Notes: generated by a model not told the origin, from the sequence alone. A DNA stretch of 38,090 nucleotides from an uncultured Clostridia bacterium (GCA_946403295.1 CAMIZL010000021.1:1-38090); one strand, 5' to 3'. Positions 8,729 to 17,545 are shown, numbered from the stretch's first letter. Made by a program: numbers and translations.

Positions 8729-9156
8729 ACTTTTTCTCCCGATTCGCTTTTTTTCATGATCGTAAGAACATTTCTTCCGCCGATACGTTCATAATCGACC
8801 TTATCCATGCTCATTTTGACCATGTAGATCCCGAGTCCGCCGATCTTCCTGTCCTGCGCGGGAAGCGTAAGGTCAGGGTCATTGCGCAATAGCGGGTTGT
8901 ATTCCACCCCTTCGTCCTCGAAAATTATTTTTGCTCCGCCCTTTTTATCGGTATCGACAGTGATATCGGCATACTTATGTGCGTCAGGCAGATCTTCATA
9001 TGCATATGATGCTATGTTTACGAAAATCTCTTCAACAGCAATATCCATCGTCGGTAACAATTCCTTGTCCCATCCGACCTTCACGAGAGAACCGTTGACA
9101 AACTCGATCACTCTCGTAAGTTCCGATACATTTGCATCAAATCTTGCCTTTACCAT
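8725..9156 (-). CDS. RsbW/SpoIIAB-like anti-sigma factor ATPase (HATPase_c_2)
   Basis: A small GHKL ATPase of 143 residues. The N box is AVEEIFVNIASYAY (E43, N47), the G1 box is FEDEGVEYNP (D81), and the G2 box is GGLGIYMVK (from G106). Proteins of this size and fold are serine kinases that bind a sigma factor or an antagonist. No sigma factor, STAS-domain antagonist or PP2C phosphatase lies nearby. An earlier ATG at 9168 gives 147 residues, but the only good RBS (GGGAGG) overlaps those extra codons and sits 4 bp before the ATG at 9156, so I chose 9156. It is coupled to the downstream SH3 gene by a 4-bp overlap. Confidence 0.88.
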   Translation of the reverse strand: MVKARFDANVSELTRVIEFVNGSLVKVGWDKELLPTMDIAVEEIFVNIASYAYEDLPDAHKYADITVDTDKKGGAKIIFEDEGVEYNPLLRNDPDLTLPAQDRKIGGLGIYMVKMSMDKVDYERIGGRNVLTIMKKSESGEKV

Positions 9157-9260
9157 AAAACCTCCCATTATCTCAGAAATATAGTGTACCCTTATCGATC
9201 CTTACGGATCGCTCGATTTCCCGGAAATATGCGTATATCCTTTCGGGAACCGACAGACAG

Positions 9261-9467
9261 CTACAAATTTTGCGCCTTTAACACATCCCTGCTTTCACAG
9301 GCAAGGACACATTGTCCGCATTTGTTGCAATCTTCCGCAACGTACGGCACGGGATGACCCACCTCAATGCTGTAGATCATCATGATACTGTTTGAATCAC
9401 ACGCTCCGAGGCATTCACAACACCCGGTACAAATTCCTTCTTCAACAATCATTCCAACATTCTTCAT
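9261..9467 (-). CDS. Small 2[4Fe-4S] ferredoxin-like protein
   Basis: A 68-residue protein with two cysteine clusters. The first is C13-x2-C16-x2-C19-x3-C23, with an extra Cys17. The second is C47-x2-C50-x2-C53-x3-C57. Each ends without the usual Pro after the last Cys (CD, CE), so this is a divergent ferredoxin. It is expected to carry electrons in the cytoplasm; its partner is unknown, as no oxidoreductase lies next to it. The ATG at 9467 has the RBS GAGGGG. The gene stands alone, with about 100 bp on each side. Confidence 0.85.
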   Translation of the reverse strand: MKNVGMIVEEGICTGCCECLGACDSNSIMMIYSIEVGHPVPYVAEDCNKCGQCVLACESRDVLKAQNL

Positions 9468-9568
9468 GGCACGCCCCTCATTTAATACCCAAGCCCCGAC
9501 CAGGTCGGTATCATCTGTTGCTTAGTCCGAATATCAAAGAACAATCATCAATTACTAACAGTCAAATA

Positions 9569-12208
9569 TTATTTTGTTGCTTTTTTCTTTTCTTTCTTGG
9601 CGGTGATCTTCGGCTCGCCGGCCGGTTTCTCCGCCCCGGTCTTCTTTACGGCTTTTTTAACGGCGGGCTTTTCAGTCTTTACCGAGGTTTCTTTCACAGC
9701 GGTTTTTTCCGTCTTTTCAGCCTTTTCAACCTTCTCTGCCTTCTTTACCGTTTTCTTTACCGCAGGCTTTTCAGCTTTTTCGGCCTTCTTTACCGTTTTC
9801 TTTACGGCGGGCTTTTCAGCCTTTACCGAGGTTTCTTTCACAGCGGTTTTTTCCGTCTTTTCAGCCTTTTCAACCTTCTCTGCCTTCTTTACCGTTTTCT
9901 TTACCGCAGGCTTTTCAGCTTTTTCGGCCTTCTTTACCGTTTTCTTTACGGCGGGCTTTTCAGCTTTCTCCGTTTTCTTCACCGTTTTCTTTGCCGCGGG
10001 TTCTTCCGGCGTACACGTGAACACCGTCATCCCCAGCGGAGGAAGCTTGATCACTATGGAATCCTGCCATCCGTCCTTTTCAACCGCTACCGACGTCTTT
10101 TTACGGGGATTTACATGGCCCGAACCGCCGTATTTGACGGCATCGCTCGAAAGGATCTCTTTATATGTTCCGGGGAACGGAACCGCCTGTCTGTAGTCGT
10201 TATATTCCACGGGCGTGAAATTGAACGCAAACAGGAGCGTTTCACCCGGATTACGTGTCTTTCTGATAAAGCTTACTATACTGTGATCCGCGTCGAGGCA
10301 TCCGAGCCACTTGAATCCGTCGGGATCGCAGTCGAGCTCCGTAAATGCCGGCATGTCGCGGTACATCCTGTTAAGTTCGGCAACATAGTCCGAAAGCTTT
10401 GCATGAAGCGGATCGTCAAGAAGATCCCAGTCAAGGCTTCTGTTCTCCGCCCATTCTCTGACCTGTCCGAATTCCTGACCCATGAAAAGGAGTTTCTTTC
10501 CGGGATGACCCATCATGAATCCGTATGCCGCACGAAGATTCGCAAATTTGTCTTCAATCTCTCCGGGCATCTTATTTATCATCGAACCCTTGCCGTGAAC
10601 AACCTCATCGTGCGAAAGCACGAGGACGAAATCTTCGCTGTAGGCGTACATCATACTGAACGTAAGCTGTCCGTGACATCCTTTTCTGAAAAGGGGATCC
10701 TGTCTCATATACGATGTGAAATCGTTCATCCATCCCATGTTCCATTTGAGATCGAATCCGAGTCCGTCTTCCTCGACAGGCTTTGTGACATTCGGCCAAG
10801 CCGTCGATTCCTCCGCGATGATGACCGCTCCGTTTTTCTTCTTGTGGAACACCGAATTGAGATGTTTCAACAACTCGATCGCTTCAAGGTTCTCTTTTCC
10901 GCCGTACCTGTTGGGAAGCCACTGTCCTTCCTTGCGTCCGTAGTCAAGATAAAGCATTGAAGCCACGGCATCCATTCTTATGCCGTCAGCGTGATATTTC
11001 TCGGTCCAGAAAAGAACGCTGGCGATCAGGAAGTTCGATACTTCGGGACGTCCGAAATCAAATATCAGAGTGCCCCAGTCCGGATGCTCGCCGAGCCTTC
11101 TGTCGGGATGCTCATATAAACATGTTCCGTCAAATCCGGCAAGCGCGAAAGAATCTCTCGGGAAATGGGCGGGTACCCAGTCAAGGATGACACCTATCCC
11201 TTCGCTGTGCATATGATCGACGAACGCCATAAAATCCTGCGGTGTTCCGTACCTCGATGTGGGTGCGAAATAACCGGTCACCTGATAACCCCACGAACCG
11301 TCATACGGATGCTCCATAACGGGCAACAATTCAATGTGGGTATATCCCATTTTCTTGACGTATTTTGAAAGAAGCTTCGCGGTCTCGCCGTACGAATAGA
11401 AATCGTTGTCGCCGTCGCCCTTTCTCATCCACGATCCGAGATGAACTTCGTAGATCGACATCGGGGTCTTTGTGATATCGAGCTTCTTTCTCGCATCCAT
11501 ATATTCCCCGTCTTTCCAATCGTAATCAAGGGTCGTAACGATGGATGCGTTTCCGGGTCTCATCTCCGCCGCATTCGCATAAGGATCGGCCTTCAGATAT
11601 GTCAGGCCGCTTTGAGCCTTTATCTCAAATTTATAGATCTCGCCCTTTCCGAGCCCGGGAATAAAGAGTTCAAATATTCCGGCGGCACGAAGCTTTCTCA
11701 TGGGATGACGTCTGCCGTCCCACGTGTTGAAATCTCCGACAACGCTCACACGCTGGGCGTTCGGTGCCCATACCGCGAAATATGTTCCCTTAACCTTATT
11801 GACGGTGATCACGTGCGCACCGAGCTTCTCGTAGATCTCGTAATGAACGCCGCGGATAAATCTGTCTTCATCTTCTTCGGAGATCTGCTTGGCGAAGCTG
11901 TAGGGATCATAAATAAGAGTCTTCGAATCGTCCCTGTACGTAACGTCAAGCTTATAATTTCCGACCTTGCCTTTTTCGATAAGAACCGAAAAATTACCCG
12001 AATCATCAACGCTGCTCATGGGATAAACATTCTTACCGATAACAACGCTGACTTCCCGTGCAGTCGGAAGGAACGCATTTATAAGCGTTCCTTCTTCCGT
12101 ATCATGCGGTCCGAGCCACGAGTGAGGATCGTCATGCTCGGAATATATCAGCGCCTCCATGGCCCCCCAGTTCATGTACTTGTACAGAACATCATCCTCT
12201 TCGATCAT
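9569..12208 (-). CDS. glgB: 1,4-alpha-glucan branching enzyme GlgB with lysine-rich C-terminal tail
   Basis: Transfers alpha-1,4-glucan segments to alpha-1,6 positions during glycogen synthesis. The 879-residue protein has an N-terminal beta domain, a CBM48 domain (about 120-225, VVGDFNTWDG), a GH13 barrel and a C-terminal beta domain ending near 735. The active site is intact: region I ILDWVPAH (D343, H348), nucleophile D413 (IRMDAV), acid/base E466 (IAEEST), and D534 (LSHDEVVHGKGS). Residues about 738-879 form a histone-H1-like Lys/Ala/Glu/Pro tail built from a 48-residue tandem repeat. Such a tail is not usual for GlgB and makes the protein about 140 residues longer than the core. The ATG at 12208 has the RBS GGAGG. 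It lies downstream of the DUF624 gene with an 80-bp gap. Confidence 0.97.
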   Translation of the reverse strand: MIEEDDVLYKYMNWGAMEALIYSEHDDPHSWLGPHDTEEGTLINAFLPTAREVSVVIGKNVYPMSSVDDSGNFSVLIEKGKVGNYKLDVTYRDDSKTLIYDPYSFAKQISEEDEDRFIRGVHYEIYEKLGAHVITVNKVKGTYFAVWAPNAQRVSVVGDFNTWDGRRHPMRKLRAAGIFELFIPGLGKGEIYKFEIKAQSGLTYLKADPYANAAEMRPGNASIVTTLDYDWKDGEYMDARKKLDITKTPMSIYEVHLGSWMRKGDGDNDFYSYGETAKLLSKYVKKMGYTHIELLPVMEHPYDGSWGYQVTGYFAPTSRYGTPQDFMAFVDHMHSEGIGVILDWVPAHFPRDSFALAGFDGTCLYEHPDRRLGEHPDWGTLIFDFGRPEVSNFLIASVLFWTEKYHADGIRMDAVASMLYLDYGRKEGQWLPNRYGGKENLEAIELLKHLNSVFHKKKNGAVIIAEESTAWPNVTKPVEEDGLGFDLKWNMGWMNDFTSYMRQDPLFRKGCHGQLTFSMMYAYSEDFVLVLSHDEVVHGKGSMINKMPGEIEDKFANLRAAYGFMMGHPGKKLLFMGQEFGQVREWAENRSLDWDLLDDPLHAKLSDYVAELNRMYRDMPAFTELDCDPDGFKWLGCLDADHSIVSFIRKTRNPGETLLFAFNFTPVEYNDYRQAVPFPGTYKEILSSDAVKYGGSGHVNPRKKTSVAVEKDGWQDSIVIKLPPLGMTVFTCTPEEPAAKKTVKKTEKAEKPAVKKTVKKAEKAEKPAVKKTVKKAEKVEKAEKTEKTAVKETSVKAEKPAVKKTVKKAEKAEKPAVKKTVKKAEKVEKAEKTEKTAVKETSVKTEKPAVKKAVKKTGAEKPAGEPKITAKKEKKKATK
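9650..9975 (-). repeat. 144-bp in-frame tandem repeat coding for the GlgB tail
   Basis: ACCGAGGTTTCTTTCACAGC begins at 9681 and recurs at 9825, a period of 144 bp (48 codons). There are about 2.3 near-identical copies. Inside each unit is a smaller 15-16-codon repeat (KPAVKKTVKKAEKAE-like). The near identity at DNA level points to recent duplication or gene conversion. Confidence 0.9.
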
Positions 12209-12288
12209 ATATGTTACCTCCTGAGAAGTATTTTCAAATCTTACCGATCAATGTTTCACAATTACATTTTTGAACCTAACGTTTATGA

Positions 12289-13245
12289 TTACTCGTTGTA
12301 CCATTCATCAACGGACGAAACTTCTTCACCCTCAACGATGCATTCGTTATCACCGGATCCTTCTTTGCTTCCCGTCTGTGCGGGATCTTCGGTATTCTCA
12401 CCGCCTTCATCGCTTTCCGATGAAGATGACTGATTTGAACCGCCCGTGTATCTTTTAAGGACGGGCTCAATGATGAATGACGACAAAAGCGCTATTCCCG
12501 CGGGAAGTATGAACGGGAAAAGGATCAAAATGCTCGCCATGTCACCGGCAAATCTGTACAGTATCCAGAATATCAAAACCATACCGCCGGCGAGTATGAA
12601 CGAACCGATAAAATGCCTTATGGAAATGAGCATGGCATTTTTAAAGAGCGCCTTCACCGAGATCGTAAATCTCGAAAGCAACGGGAATATCCATACCAAA
12701 ATAAGCAATACAAAAATGCAAACGACCATGAGTGCTATATTGAGCACATTCGAAAATGTCGGATTCTCGGCCGCTACCGCATCGACATATCTGAAATCCA
12801 CAAACATAAGGATACCGAAAATAACAAATATGAGCGATGTGGGGGCACCTGTCTTAAAATTCACCTTAAAGCCGTGGAAGAACGTCTTTGTCGCATATCC
12901 GCGCTCACGTCTGATTACCTTCACCATTGTGTAATAAAGTGCGGATGTCGCGGGTCCGATGAGAATTCCCTTAACAAGCATTTCGATCAGTAAGATGTAA
13001 TACGTCTCGCTGACCATCAGACCGATCACTTCCGCATTGCTCGCGGGATCGGTTCCGAATGCGGTTCTGTATATCTCGATATAAGCGTCGGGGTCGCCTC
13101 CGAATGCCGCGATAGTCGATAACGCGTAAAAGATCCATACCACAGGTAAGCAGAACAAGCACCAGAGCACGCTCATCCATATCATATCAACCACTTTGTT
13201 TATCCCCGTCATCACTTTACTGTCGGGGCTTAATAAATTTGCCAT
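12289..13245 (-). CDS. DUF624 (YesL-like) membrane protein with acidic C-terminal tail
   Basis: A 318-residue integral membrane protein. I see about six hydrophobic segments and the conserved DUF624 start (NLLSPDSKVMTGINKVVDMIW, then WCLFCLPVV). YesL-type proteins often sit near carbohydrate transport or utilisation genes; the biochemical role is unknown. The C-terminus from about 268 is a low-complexity Ser/Glu/Asp/Gly tail. A TTG at 13266 would add seven residues and overlap the upstream stop, but ATG at 13245 is the more usual start and I prefer it; the RBS (AAAGG) is 13 bp away, so the choice is not certain. It follows the AI-2E family gene closely. Confidence 0.82.
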   Translation of the reverse strand: MANLLSPDSKVMTGINKVVDMIWMSVLWCLFCLPVVWIFYALSTIAAFGGDPDAYIEIYRTAFGTDPASNAEVIGLMVSETYYILLIEMLVKGILIGPATSALYYTMVKVIRRERGYATKTFFHGFKVNFKTGAPTSLIFVIFGILMFVDFRYVDAVAAENPTFSNVLNIALMVVCIFVLLILVWIFPLLSRFTISVKALFKNAMLISIRHFIGSFILAGGMVLIFWILYRFAGDMASILILFPFILPAGIALLSSFIIEPVLKRYTGGSNQSSSSESDEGGENTEDPAQTGSKEGSGDNECIVEGEEVSSVDEWYNE

Positions 13246-13262
13246 AATTACTGTATTACCTT

Positions 13263-14687
13263 TCAATTATTCTCTGTTTCAGCATCCTCTTTGTCATCGT
13301 CCCCTGCGGCATCGACTCCGGTCTCATCGTCGTTACCCTTTGCGGCACTGACTTTAGCCTCGTCGTCGCTGTCCTTTGCGACATTTACTCCGACCTCACT
13401 TATGGCGGGCTCGGTGCTGATAACAATGACCTCTGTCTCATCAACGCTGTCTATCGACAGATATTCTTCGGTCGTGGACGGCAGACCCTTCCTGTGGAGC
13501 CTGCTATCCATGATCTCTCCGAAGATCATCTGCAGACAAGCTGTTGCGGGTACTCCGAGAAGAAGTCCCCATATACCGAACAGGCTTCCGAAAACGACAC
13601 ATGAGAAAAGTACCCAAAATGCCGAAAGCCCGATCGAATCTCCGACAATCCTCGGATCGAGGATGTTGCAGTCGATCTGCTGAAGGACAACGATAAATAT
13701 AACAAACCAGAGGCACTGGAGCGGATCAACAAAAAGAATGAGAAGCGCGCTCGGAATGGCTCCGATATAAGGTCCGAAAAACGGAATAAGGTTCGTCACA
13801 CCGACGATAACACTGATAAGCGCCACATAAGGGAATTCAAACAACGTCATACCGACGAAGCATATAATACCGACAATGGCACTGTCGAGGATCTTGCCCG
13901 TGATGGCTCCCGTAAATTTTCTGTGGCAGTCTCTCGCGGTCCTGATGATCCTGTTTGCTCTCTTACGCTTGAACAAGGAGAACACAAGTTTCTTTGAGCT
14001 TGCCGTAAATCTCTCTTTTGCGAGGAGAATGTATATGCTGAAAACAAGCCCGATAACTATATTGTAAAGTATACTGAATGCACTGATAACGCCCGACGCA
14101 ACCGACTCAAGGAGTCCGCCCGCAAACGACAGCATTCCGTTATCGATAAAGTCCTCGATCCACAAAGTGACTTTCTCAACACCCGTCGCAAGGACATTTC
14201 CGAACCAGGAGCCGTCGCCGACGGTGTCCTTGAACCAGTCAAGGAACCTCTCTGCCTGTCCGGGCACTTCATCCGTAAGTACTTTGACCGTTTTGGCGAT
14301 CTCGGGAGCAAGCATATAAACAAGAACGCCTATGATAAGCACTACCACTATCAAAGTGAGGATAAGACTGAGTCCTCTCGAAAATGAAAGCGCACGTCTC
14401 TTTTTCTTTGCTCTCTTGAGCAGGAAATGCGAGATCTTCCTGTCAAAGAACGACATGAGCGGATTCATTACATAAGCCATGATGCCTCCGACTATGACCG
14501 GCGCGAGCGCGGATGTCAATTTGTCAAAAACATCGGAAAAATCTTCTTTTTGAACAAAAAGAAAAATAAGCACTATGGCAGCCGCAAGTACGAGGAATGC
14601 CATAATTCCCCATGTGACGTATTTTTTAAAAGCACCGCCGCCCCTGCGGTCCACTATCACTCTTTCGTTTTCTTCTCTCTTCTCCAT
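13263..14687 (-). CDS. AI-2E family transporter (PerM/YdiK-like) with acidic tail
   Basis: A 474-residue polytopic membrane protein of the AI-2 exporter-like superfamily. Hydrophobic segments are seen at about 23-45, 55-75, 105-128, 195-222, 265-285, 288-320, 325-340 and 352-390. Family-typical motifs include VTNLIPFFGPYIGAIP (297-312) and NILDPRIVGDSIGLSAFWVL (341-360). Members have been linked to export of small molecules or to Na+/H+ exchange; the substrate cannot be told from sequence. Residues about 406-474 are an acidic low-complexity tail with imperfect repeats (VAKDSDDEAKVSAAKGNDDE). The ATG at 14687 has no strong RBS. The stop is 18 bp from the DUF624 start. Confidence 0.9.
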   Translation of the reverse strand: MEKREENERVIVDRRGGGAFKKYVTWGIMAFLVLAAAIVLIFLFVQKEDFSDVFDKLTSALAPVIVGGIMAYVMNPLMSFFDRKISHFLLKRAKKKRRALSFSRGLSLILTLIVVVLIIGVLVYMLAPEIAKTVKVLTDEVPGQAERFLDWFKDTVGDGSWFGNVLATGVEKVTLWIEDFIDNGMLSFAGGLLESVASGVISAFSILYNIVIGLVFSIYILLAKERFTASSKKLVFSLFKRKRANRIIRTARDCHRKFTGAITGKILDSAIVGIICFVGMTLFEFPYVALISVIVGVTNLIPFFGPYIGAIPSALLILFVDPLQCLWFVIFIVVLQQIDCNILDPRIVGDSIGLSAFWVLFSCVVFGSLFGIWGLLLGVPATACLQMIFGEIMDSRLHRKGLPSTTEEYLSIDSVDETEVIVISTEPAISEVGVNVAKDSDDEAKVSAAKGNDDETGVDAAGDDDKEDAETENN

Positions 14688-14738
14688 AAAAACCGTGTCC
14701 CGTTTAATTTATGATAACGGAGTATCCTCCCGTCCGTC

Positions 14739-15326
14739 TTATTCCTCATCCCTGAATACGATCTGTCCCGTCTTGTCGTCCATCGACTCGACGATAGCGA
14801 GCGAATGGAGCGGGATGCCCATGTCCCTGATGATCTGTCCGCCGTTCTGGAAACCTTTTTCTATGACAATGCCTATGCCTTCGATCGTCGCTCCCGCGCT
14901 TTTTACTATGTCCGCAAGCCCCATGAGCGCACAGCCGTTGGCGAGGAAATCGTCAATGATGATGACATGATCGCTGCTGTCAAGATATTTCTTCGAAACG
15001 ATCACGTCATAAACCCTCTTGTGCGTAAAGGATTCGATCTTTGTGACATAAGAATCACCTTCAAGATTGATGCTCTGGGATTTCTTGGCGAATACGACAG
15101 GAACATTGTTAAAATATCGCGCCGCCACGCAGGCGACAGCGATCCCCGATGCCTCGATCGTGAGGATCTTAGTACACTTAACCCCCTTAAACAGTCTTGC
15201 AAACTCCTTACCGATCTCATCGAGCAGTTCCACATCTATCTGATGATTAAGGAAACTGTCCACCTTCAGGACGTTACCCGCTTTAATGATCCCGTCCTTA
15301 CGGATTCTGTCTGTTAAGAGTTGCAT
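14739..15326 (-). CDS. xpt: Xanthine phosphoribosyltransferase
   Basis: Converts xanthine and PRPP to XMP in purine salvage. At 195 residues it is the normal size for the family. The N-terminus [12 protein letters not shown] and the PRPP loop [13 protein letters not shown] (121-133) are diagnostic. The frame stays open to 15380, but the ATG at 15326 has a clear GAGGAGG RBS and fits the family, so I use it. B. subtilis xpt is controlled by a guanine riboswitch. I do not see that aptamer here; the leader instead holds two tandem copies of the two-hairpin element. It is followed by the AI-2E gene after 51 bp. Confidence 0.96.
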   Translation of the reverse strand: MQLLTDRIRKDGIIKAGNVLKVDSFLNHQIDVELLDEIGKEFARLFKGVKCTKILTIEASGIAVACVAARYFNNVPVVFAKKSQSINLEGDSYVTKIESFTHKRVYDVIVSKKYLDSSDHVIIIDDFLANGCALMGLADIVKSAGATIEGIGIVIEKGFQNGGQIIRDMGIPLHSLAIVESMDDKTGQIVFRDEE

Positions 15327-15336
15327 TATAATTTTC

Positions 15337-15399
15337 CTCCTCTTTGGAAGCACTTTAGTGCTTCCGTTTCCTCGTACCACATATCACTGAGGTAACAGG
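15337..15399 (-). repeat. Two-hairpin leader element, xpt proximal copy
   Basis: Minus-strand order: hairpin A (TACC/GGTA, 15375-15394), the link CGAGGAAAC, hairpin B (GGAAGCAC/GTGCTTCC with loop TAAA, 15346-15365), then AAAGAGGAGG, which is the xpt ribosome binding site. Confidence 0.75.
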
Positions 15400-15402
15400 T
15401 TT

Positions 15403-15463
15403 ATCTTTGGAAGCGCGCAAAGCGCTTCCGTTTCCTCGCCACATATGCCACCGGCATAACAGG
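15403..15463 (-). repeat. Two-hairpin leader element, xpt distal copy
   Basis: Minus-strand order: hairpin A (ATGCC/GGCAT near 15445-15457, or alternatively GCC/GGC), GGCGAGGAAAC, hairpin B (GGAAGCGC/GCGCTTCC, 15409-15429), AAAGAT. A shared CCTGTTA opens this copy and the proximal one. Further upstream, 15470-15489 has a truncated GGAAG hairpin followed by AAAT that looks like a third, decayed hairpin B. Confidence 0.75.
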
Positions 15464-15705
15464 CTTTATTTGGAAGGGGCGTAGCCCACTTATACATAGT
15501 TAAGTTTATCACATTCATGTTCTCTTTACAAGAATTGATTATGTGAGAAGAGCCCATGTCTCATACACGAAAAGCGTAAAAAGTTCCCCGTCGAAATGCA
15601 CAAAAACGCGGGTGTCGTTTCGTTAAATACGCCGATAGACGAGCGCCTTTTTCGGTGATATCATCCTGATCAGGATCACCGCTCTTTCCGAAAGAAAGAG
15701 GTCTT
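15464..15705. other. Intergenic region between divergent xpt and DUF5688 genes
   Basis: No gene is seen. A weak minus-strand promoter for xpt may be formed by TTGTAA (plus strand complement near 15525-15530) and GATAAA about 15 bp downstream. The plus side leads into the DUF5688 gene, with the imperfect palindrome TGATCAGGATCA at 15667-15678 and an RBS-like GAAAGAGG before 15706. Confidence 0.4.
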
Positions 15706-16653
15706 ATGAACATCTCAGCGTCACCTGTCCTCGACATGGACGGTTTCACACGCACATTGGTGCACAACATTTCTTCCTCACTGGGTCCCGGTTTTGAAGT
15801 GACCGTAAGCGATCAGGAAAAGAATAACCGGATCACTTATACCTGCCTTACGATCCGTCATCGCGACAACAAGATCTCGCCGAACATCCGGGTCGACGAA
15901 CTCTTTTCTGCCTACAAAAAAGGCATATGGAGTATGGAAGAGATCACCCGGCGGATCATCGAATCCTACGAAAACATAGATCAGGAAACAACAGGGCTCG
16001 AAGATCTTTATTCCGATCCCCAAAAGCTTTCGGACAAGATCTTCTACAGGTTGATAAATTACGAGCGCAACTGCGAGATCCTCGATTCATTTCCTCATTT
16101 TCGCATTCTCGATCTTGCGATCGTATTCTGCCTGAGCGTTACTGTTTCGAATGACGAATCGGGTTCCGTAAAGATCGACAACAGGCTTGCCTCGATCATC
16201 GGTTTGGATGCGGACAAGCTCTTGACGATCGCTCTTCGCAACACACCCAAACTGTTTCCCTCCGAATTCGGAGATCTCGACGATCTCATCGCCAACATCA
16301 TGAGGAAAAGAGGTATCCCCGAACACATGATCCCCGTCTTTATGGGTGGCTGTCTTCACTCACCCATGAAAGTCCTCACGAATGACAAAGAATATTTCGG
16401 TGCCTCGTGCATACTCTACCCCGGGCTCCTAAAAAAATTCAGAGAAGAACTGGGGAAGGATTTCTTTATCATTCCGAGTTCCGTTAACGAAACGATCATC
16501 GTTCCGGCGGACTGCACAAATATCGATCATCTCAGGGAAATGGTCAGGGACGTCAATCAGACCGTCGTTCCTCCCGATCAGATATTGTCCGATAACATCT
16601 ATTGTTATCCCTCGGATTTTGACAAGGACTTTATCGCTCATCTTCTTTCTTAA
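15706..16653 (+). CDS. DUF5688 family protein
   Basis: A 315-residue protein without membrane segments or signal peptide. Its pattern (IRVDELFSAYKKG followed by MEEITRRIIESYE, a middle YERNCEILDSFPH block, and near the end FIIPSSVNETIIVPAD) resembles DUF5688, an uncharacterised family frequent in Lachnospiraceae and often present in several copies. The function is unknown. The ATG at 15706 is preceded by GAAAGAGG. The gene is isolated: divergent from xpt and convergent with upp. Confidence 0.8.
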   Translation: MNISASPVLDMDGFTRTLVHNISSSLGPGFEVTVSDQEKNNRITYTCLTIRHRDNKISPNIRVDELFSAYKKGIWSMEEITRRIIESYENIDQETTGLEDLYSDPQKLSDKIFYRLINYERNCEILDSFPHFRILDLAIVFCLSVTVSNDESGSVKIDNRLASIIGLDADKLLTIALRNTPKLFPSEFGDLDDLIANIMRKRGIPEHMIPVFMGGCLHSPMKVLTNDKEYFGASCILYPGLLKKFREELGKDFFIIPSSVNETIIVPADCTNIDHLREMVRDVNQTVVPPDQILSDNIYCYPSDFDKDFIAHLLS

Positions 16654-16661
16654 CCTTCATG

Positions 16662-16700
16662 CAAGCAGGCTCCCCCGTCATCACGGAAGGAGCCTGCTTG
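16662..16700. terminator. Hairpin between convergent DUF5688 and upp genes
   Basis: A perfect 12-bp stem, CAAGCAGGCTCC (16662-16673) with GGAGCCTGCTTG (16689-16700). No strong T-run is seen on either side, so termination is inferred mainly from position. Confidence 0.55.
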
Positions 16701-16720
16701 TATATGATCGCGATATTTGA

Positions 16721-17365
16721 CTATTTGGTACCGAAAAGCCTGTCGCCGCAGTCACCAAGACCCGGTACGATATAGGCATTTTCATTGAGTTTTTCATCAA
16801 CACATCCGCAAAATACGGGGATGTCGGGATGGGCTTCATGAAGCGCCTTTATCCCTTCGGGAGCAGAAATGATGGACACCCATCTGATATTCTTGCATCC
16901 TCTTTGTTTGATGAAATTGGTTGCCGCAACGGCCGATCCGCCTGTTGCGAGCATGGGATCGAGAAGGATGACCTGTGTGTCCGCCACATCATCGGGCAGC
17001 TTGCAGTAATACTCTACAGGCATCTTTGTGTCATGGTCACGATAAAGTCCGATGTGACCCACACGTACCTGAGGAAGTATCTTGAGGAATCCGTCAACCA
17101 TACCGAGTCCCGCACGAAGTACCGGAACAAGCGTAACTTTGTTCTTGTGTGAAAGGATCTTGGCGGTAGTCTTACAAATGGGTGTTTCCACTTCCCAGTC
17201 TTCAAGCTCAAAATTTCTTGTTACTTCGTAAGCCATGAGCATGCCGACCTCGGAAACAAGTTCCCTGAAATCTTTTGTAGTGGTGTTGATGTCCCTCATC
17301 AGCGAAATCTTATGCTGGATAAGGGGATGGTCGAAGACGAAAACATTGTCAAATTCCTGCTGCAT
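16721..17365 (-). CDS. upp: Uracil phosphoribosyltransferase
   Basis: Makes UMP from uracil and PRPP in pyrimidine salvage. At 214 residues it is close to the usual length (about 209). The PRPP loop is [14 protein letters not shown] (132-145). The uracil-binding C-terminus [17 protein letters not shown] is intact, as is [14 protein letters not shown] (79-92). The ATG at 17365 has an ideal AGAGGAGG RBS. It lies downstream of tRNA-Pro and its terminator; no clear promoter of its own is visible, so partial read-through from the tRNA promoter is possible. Confidence 0.98.
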   Translation of the reverse strand: MQQEFDNVFVFDHPLIQHKISLMRDINTTTKDFRELVSEVGMLMAYEVTRNFELEDWEVETPICKTTAKILSHKNKVTLVPVLRAGLGMVDGFLKILPQVRVGHIGLYRDHDTKMPVEYYCKLPDDVADTQVILLDPMLATGGSAVAATNFIKQRGCKNIRWVSIISAPEGIKALHEAHPDIPVFCGCVDEKLNENAYIVPGLGDCGDRLFGTK

Positions 17366-17424
17366 CCTAACCTCCTCTGAAGATCCATCCGATCGTTTTT
17401 GCTTCGGTACATCACCGATGCATT

Positions 17425-17454
17425 AAACAAACGGGCCGGACACACTCCGGCCCG
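17425..17454 (-). terminator. Terminator of tRNA-Pro
   Basis: CGGGCCGGA (17432-17440) and TCCGGCCCG (17446-17454) form a 9-bp GC-rich stem with a 5-nt loop. On the minus strand it is followed by TTTGTTT. Confidence 0.85.
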
Positions 17455-17455
17455 A

Positions 17456-17529
<74 letters not shown>

Positions 17530-17545
17530 TAATCAAACCTCTGTT

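Noticed and set aside
9480-9568. Terminator after glgB (CCGAC/GTCGG hairpin near 9499-9511)
   Set aside because: The stem is short and no T-run follows on the minus strand.
9392-10960. 522-codon plus-strand open frame over the GlgB tail and catalytic region
   Set aside because: Antisense shadow; its Phe/Leu/Arg-rich repeats are produced by the reverse complement of the lysine repeats.
15327-15380. Longer xpt start at 15380
   Set aside because: The extra residues are encoded by the hairpin and RBS region, and the ATG at 15326 has a perfect RBS and the family N-terminus.
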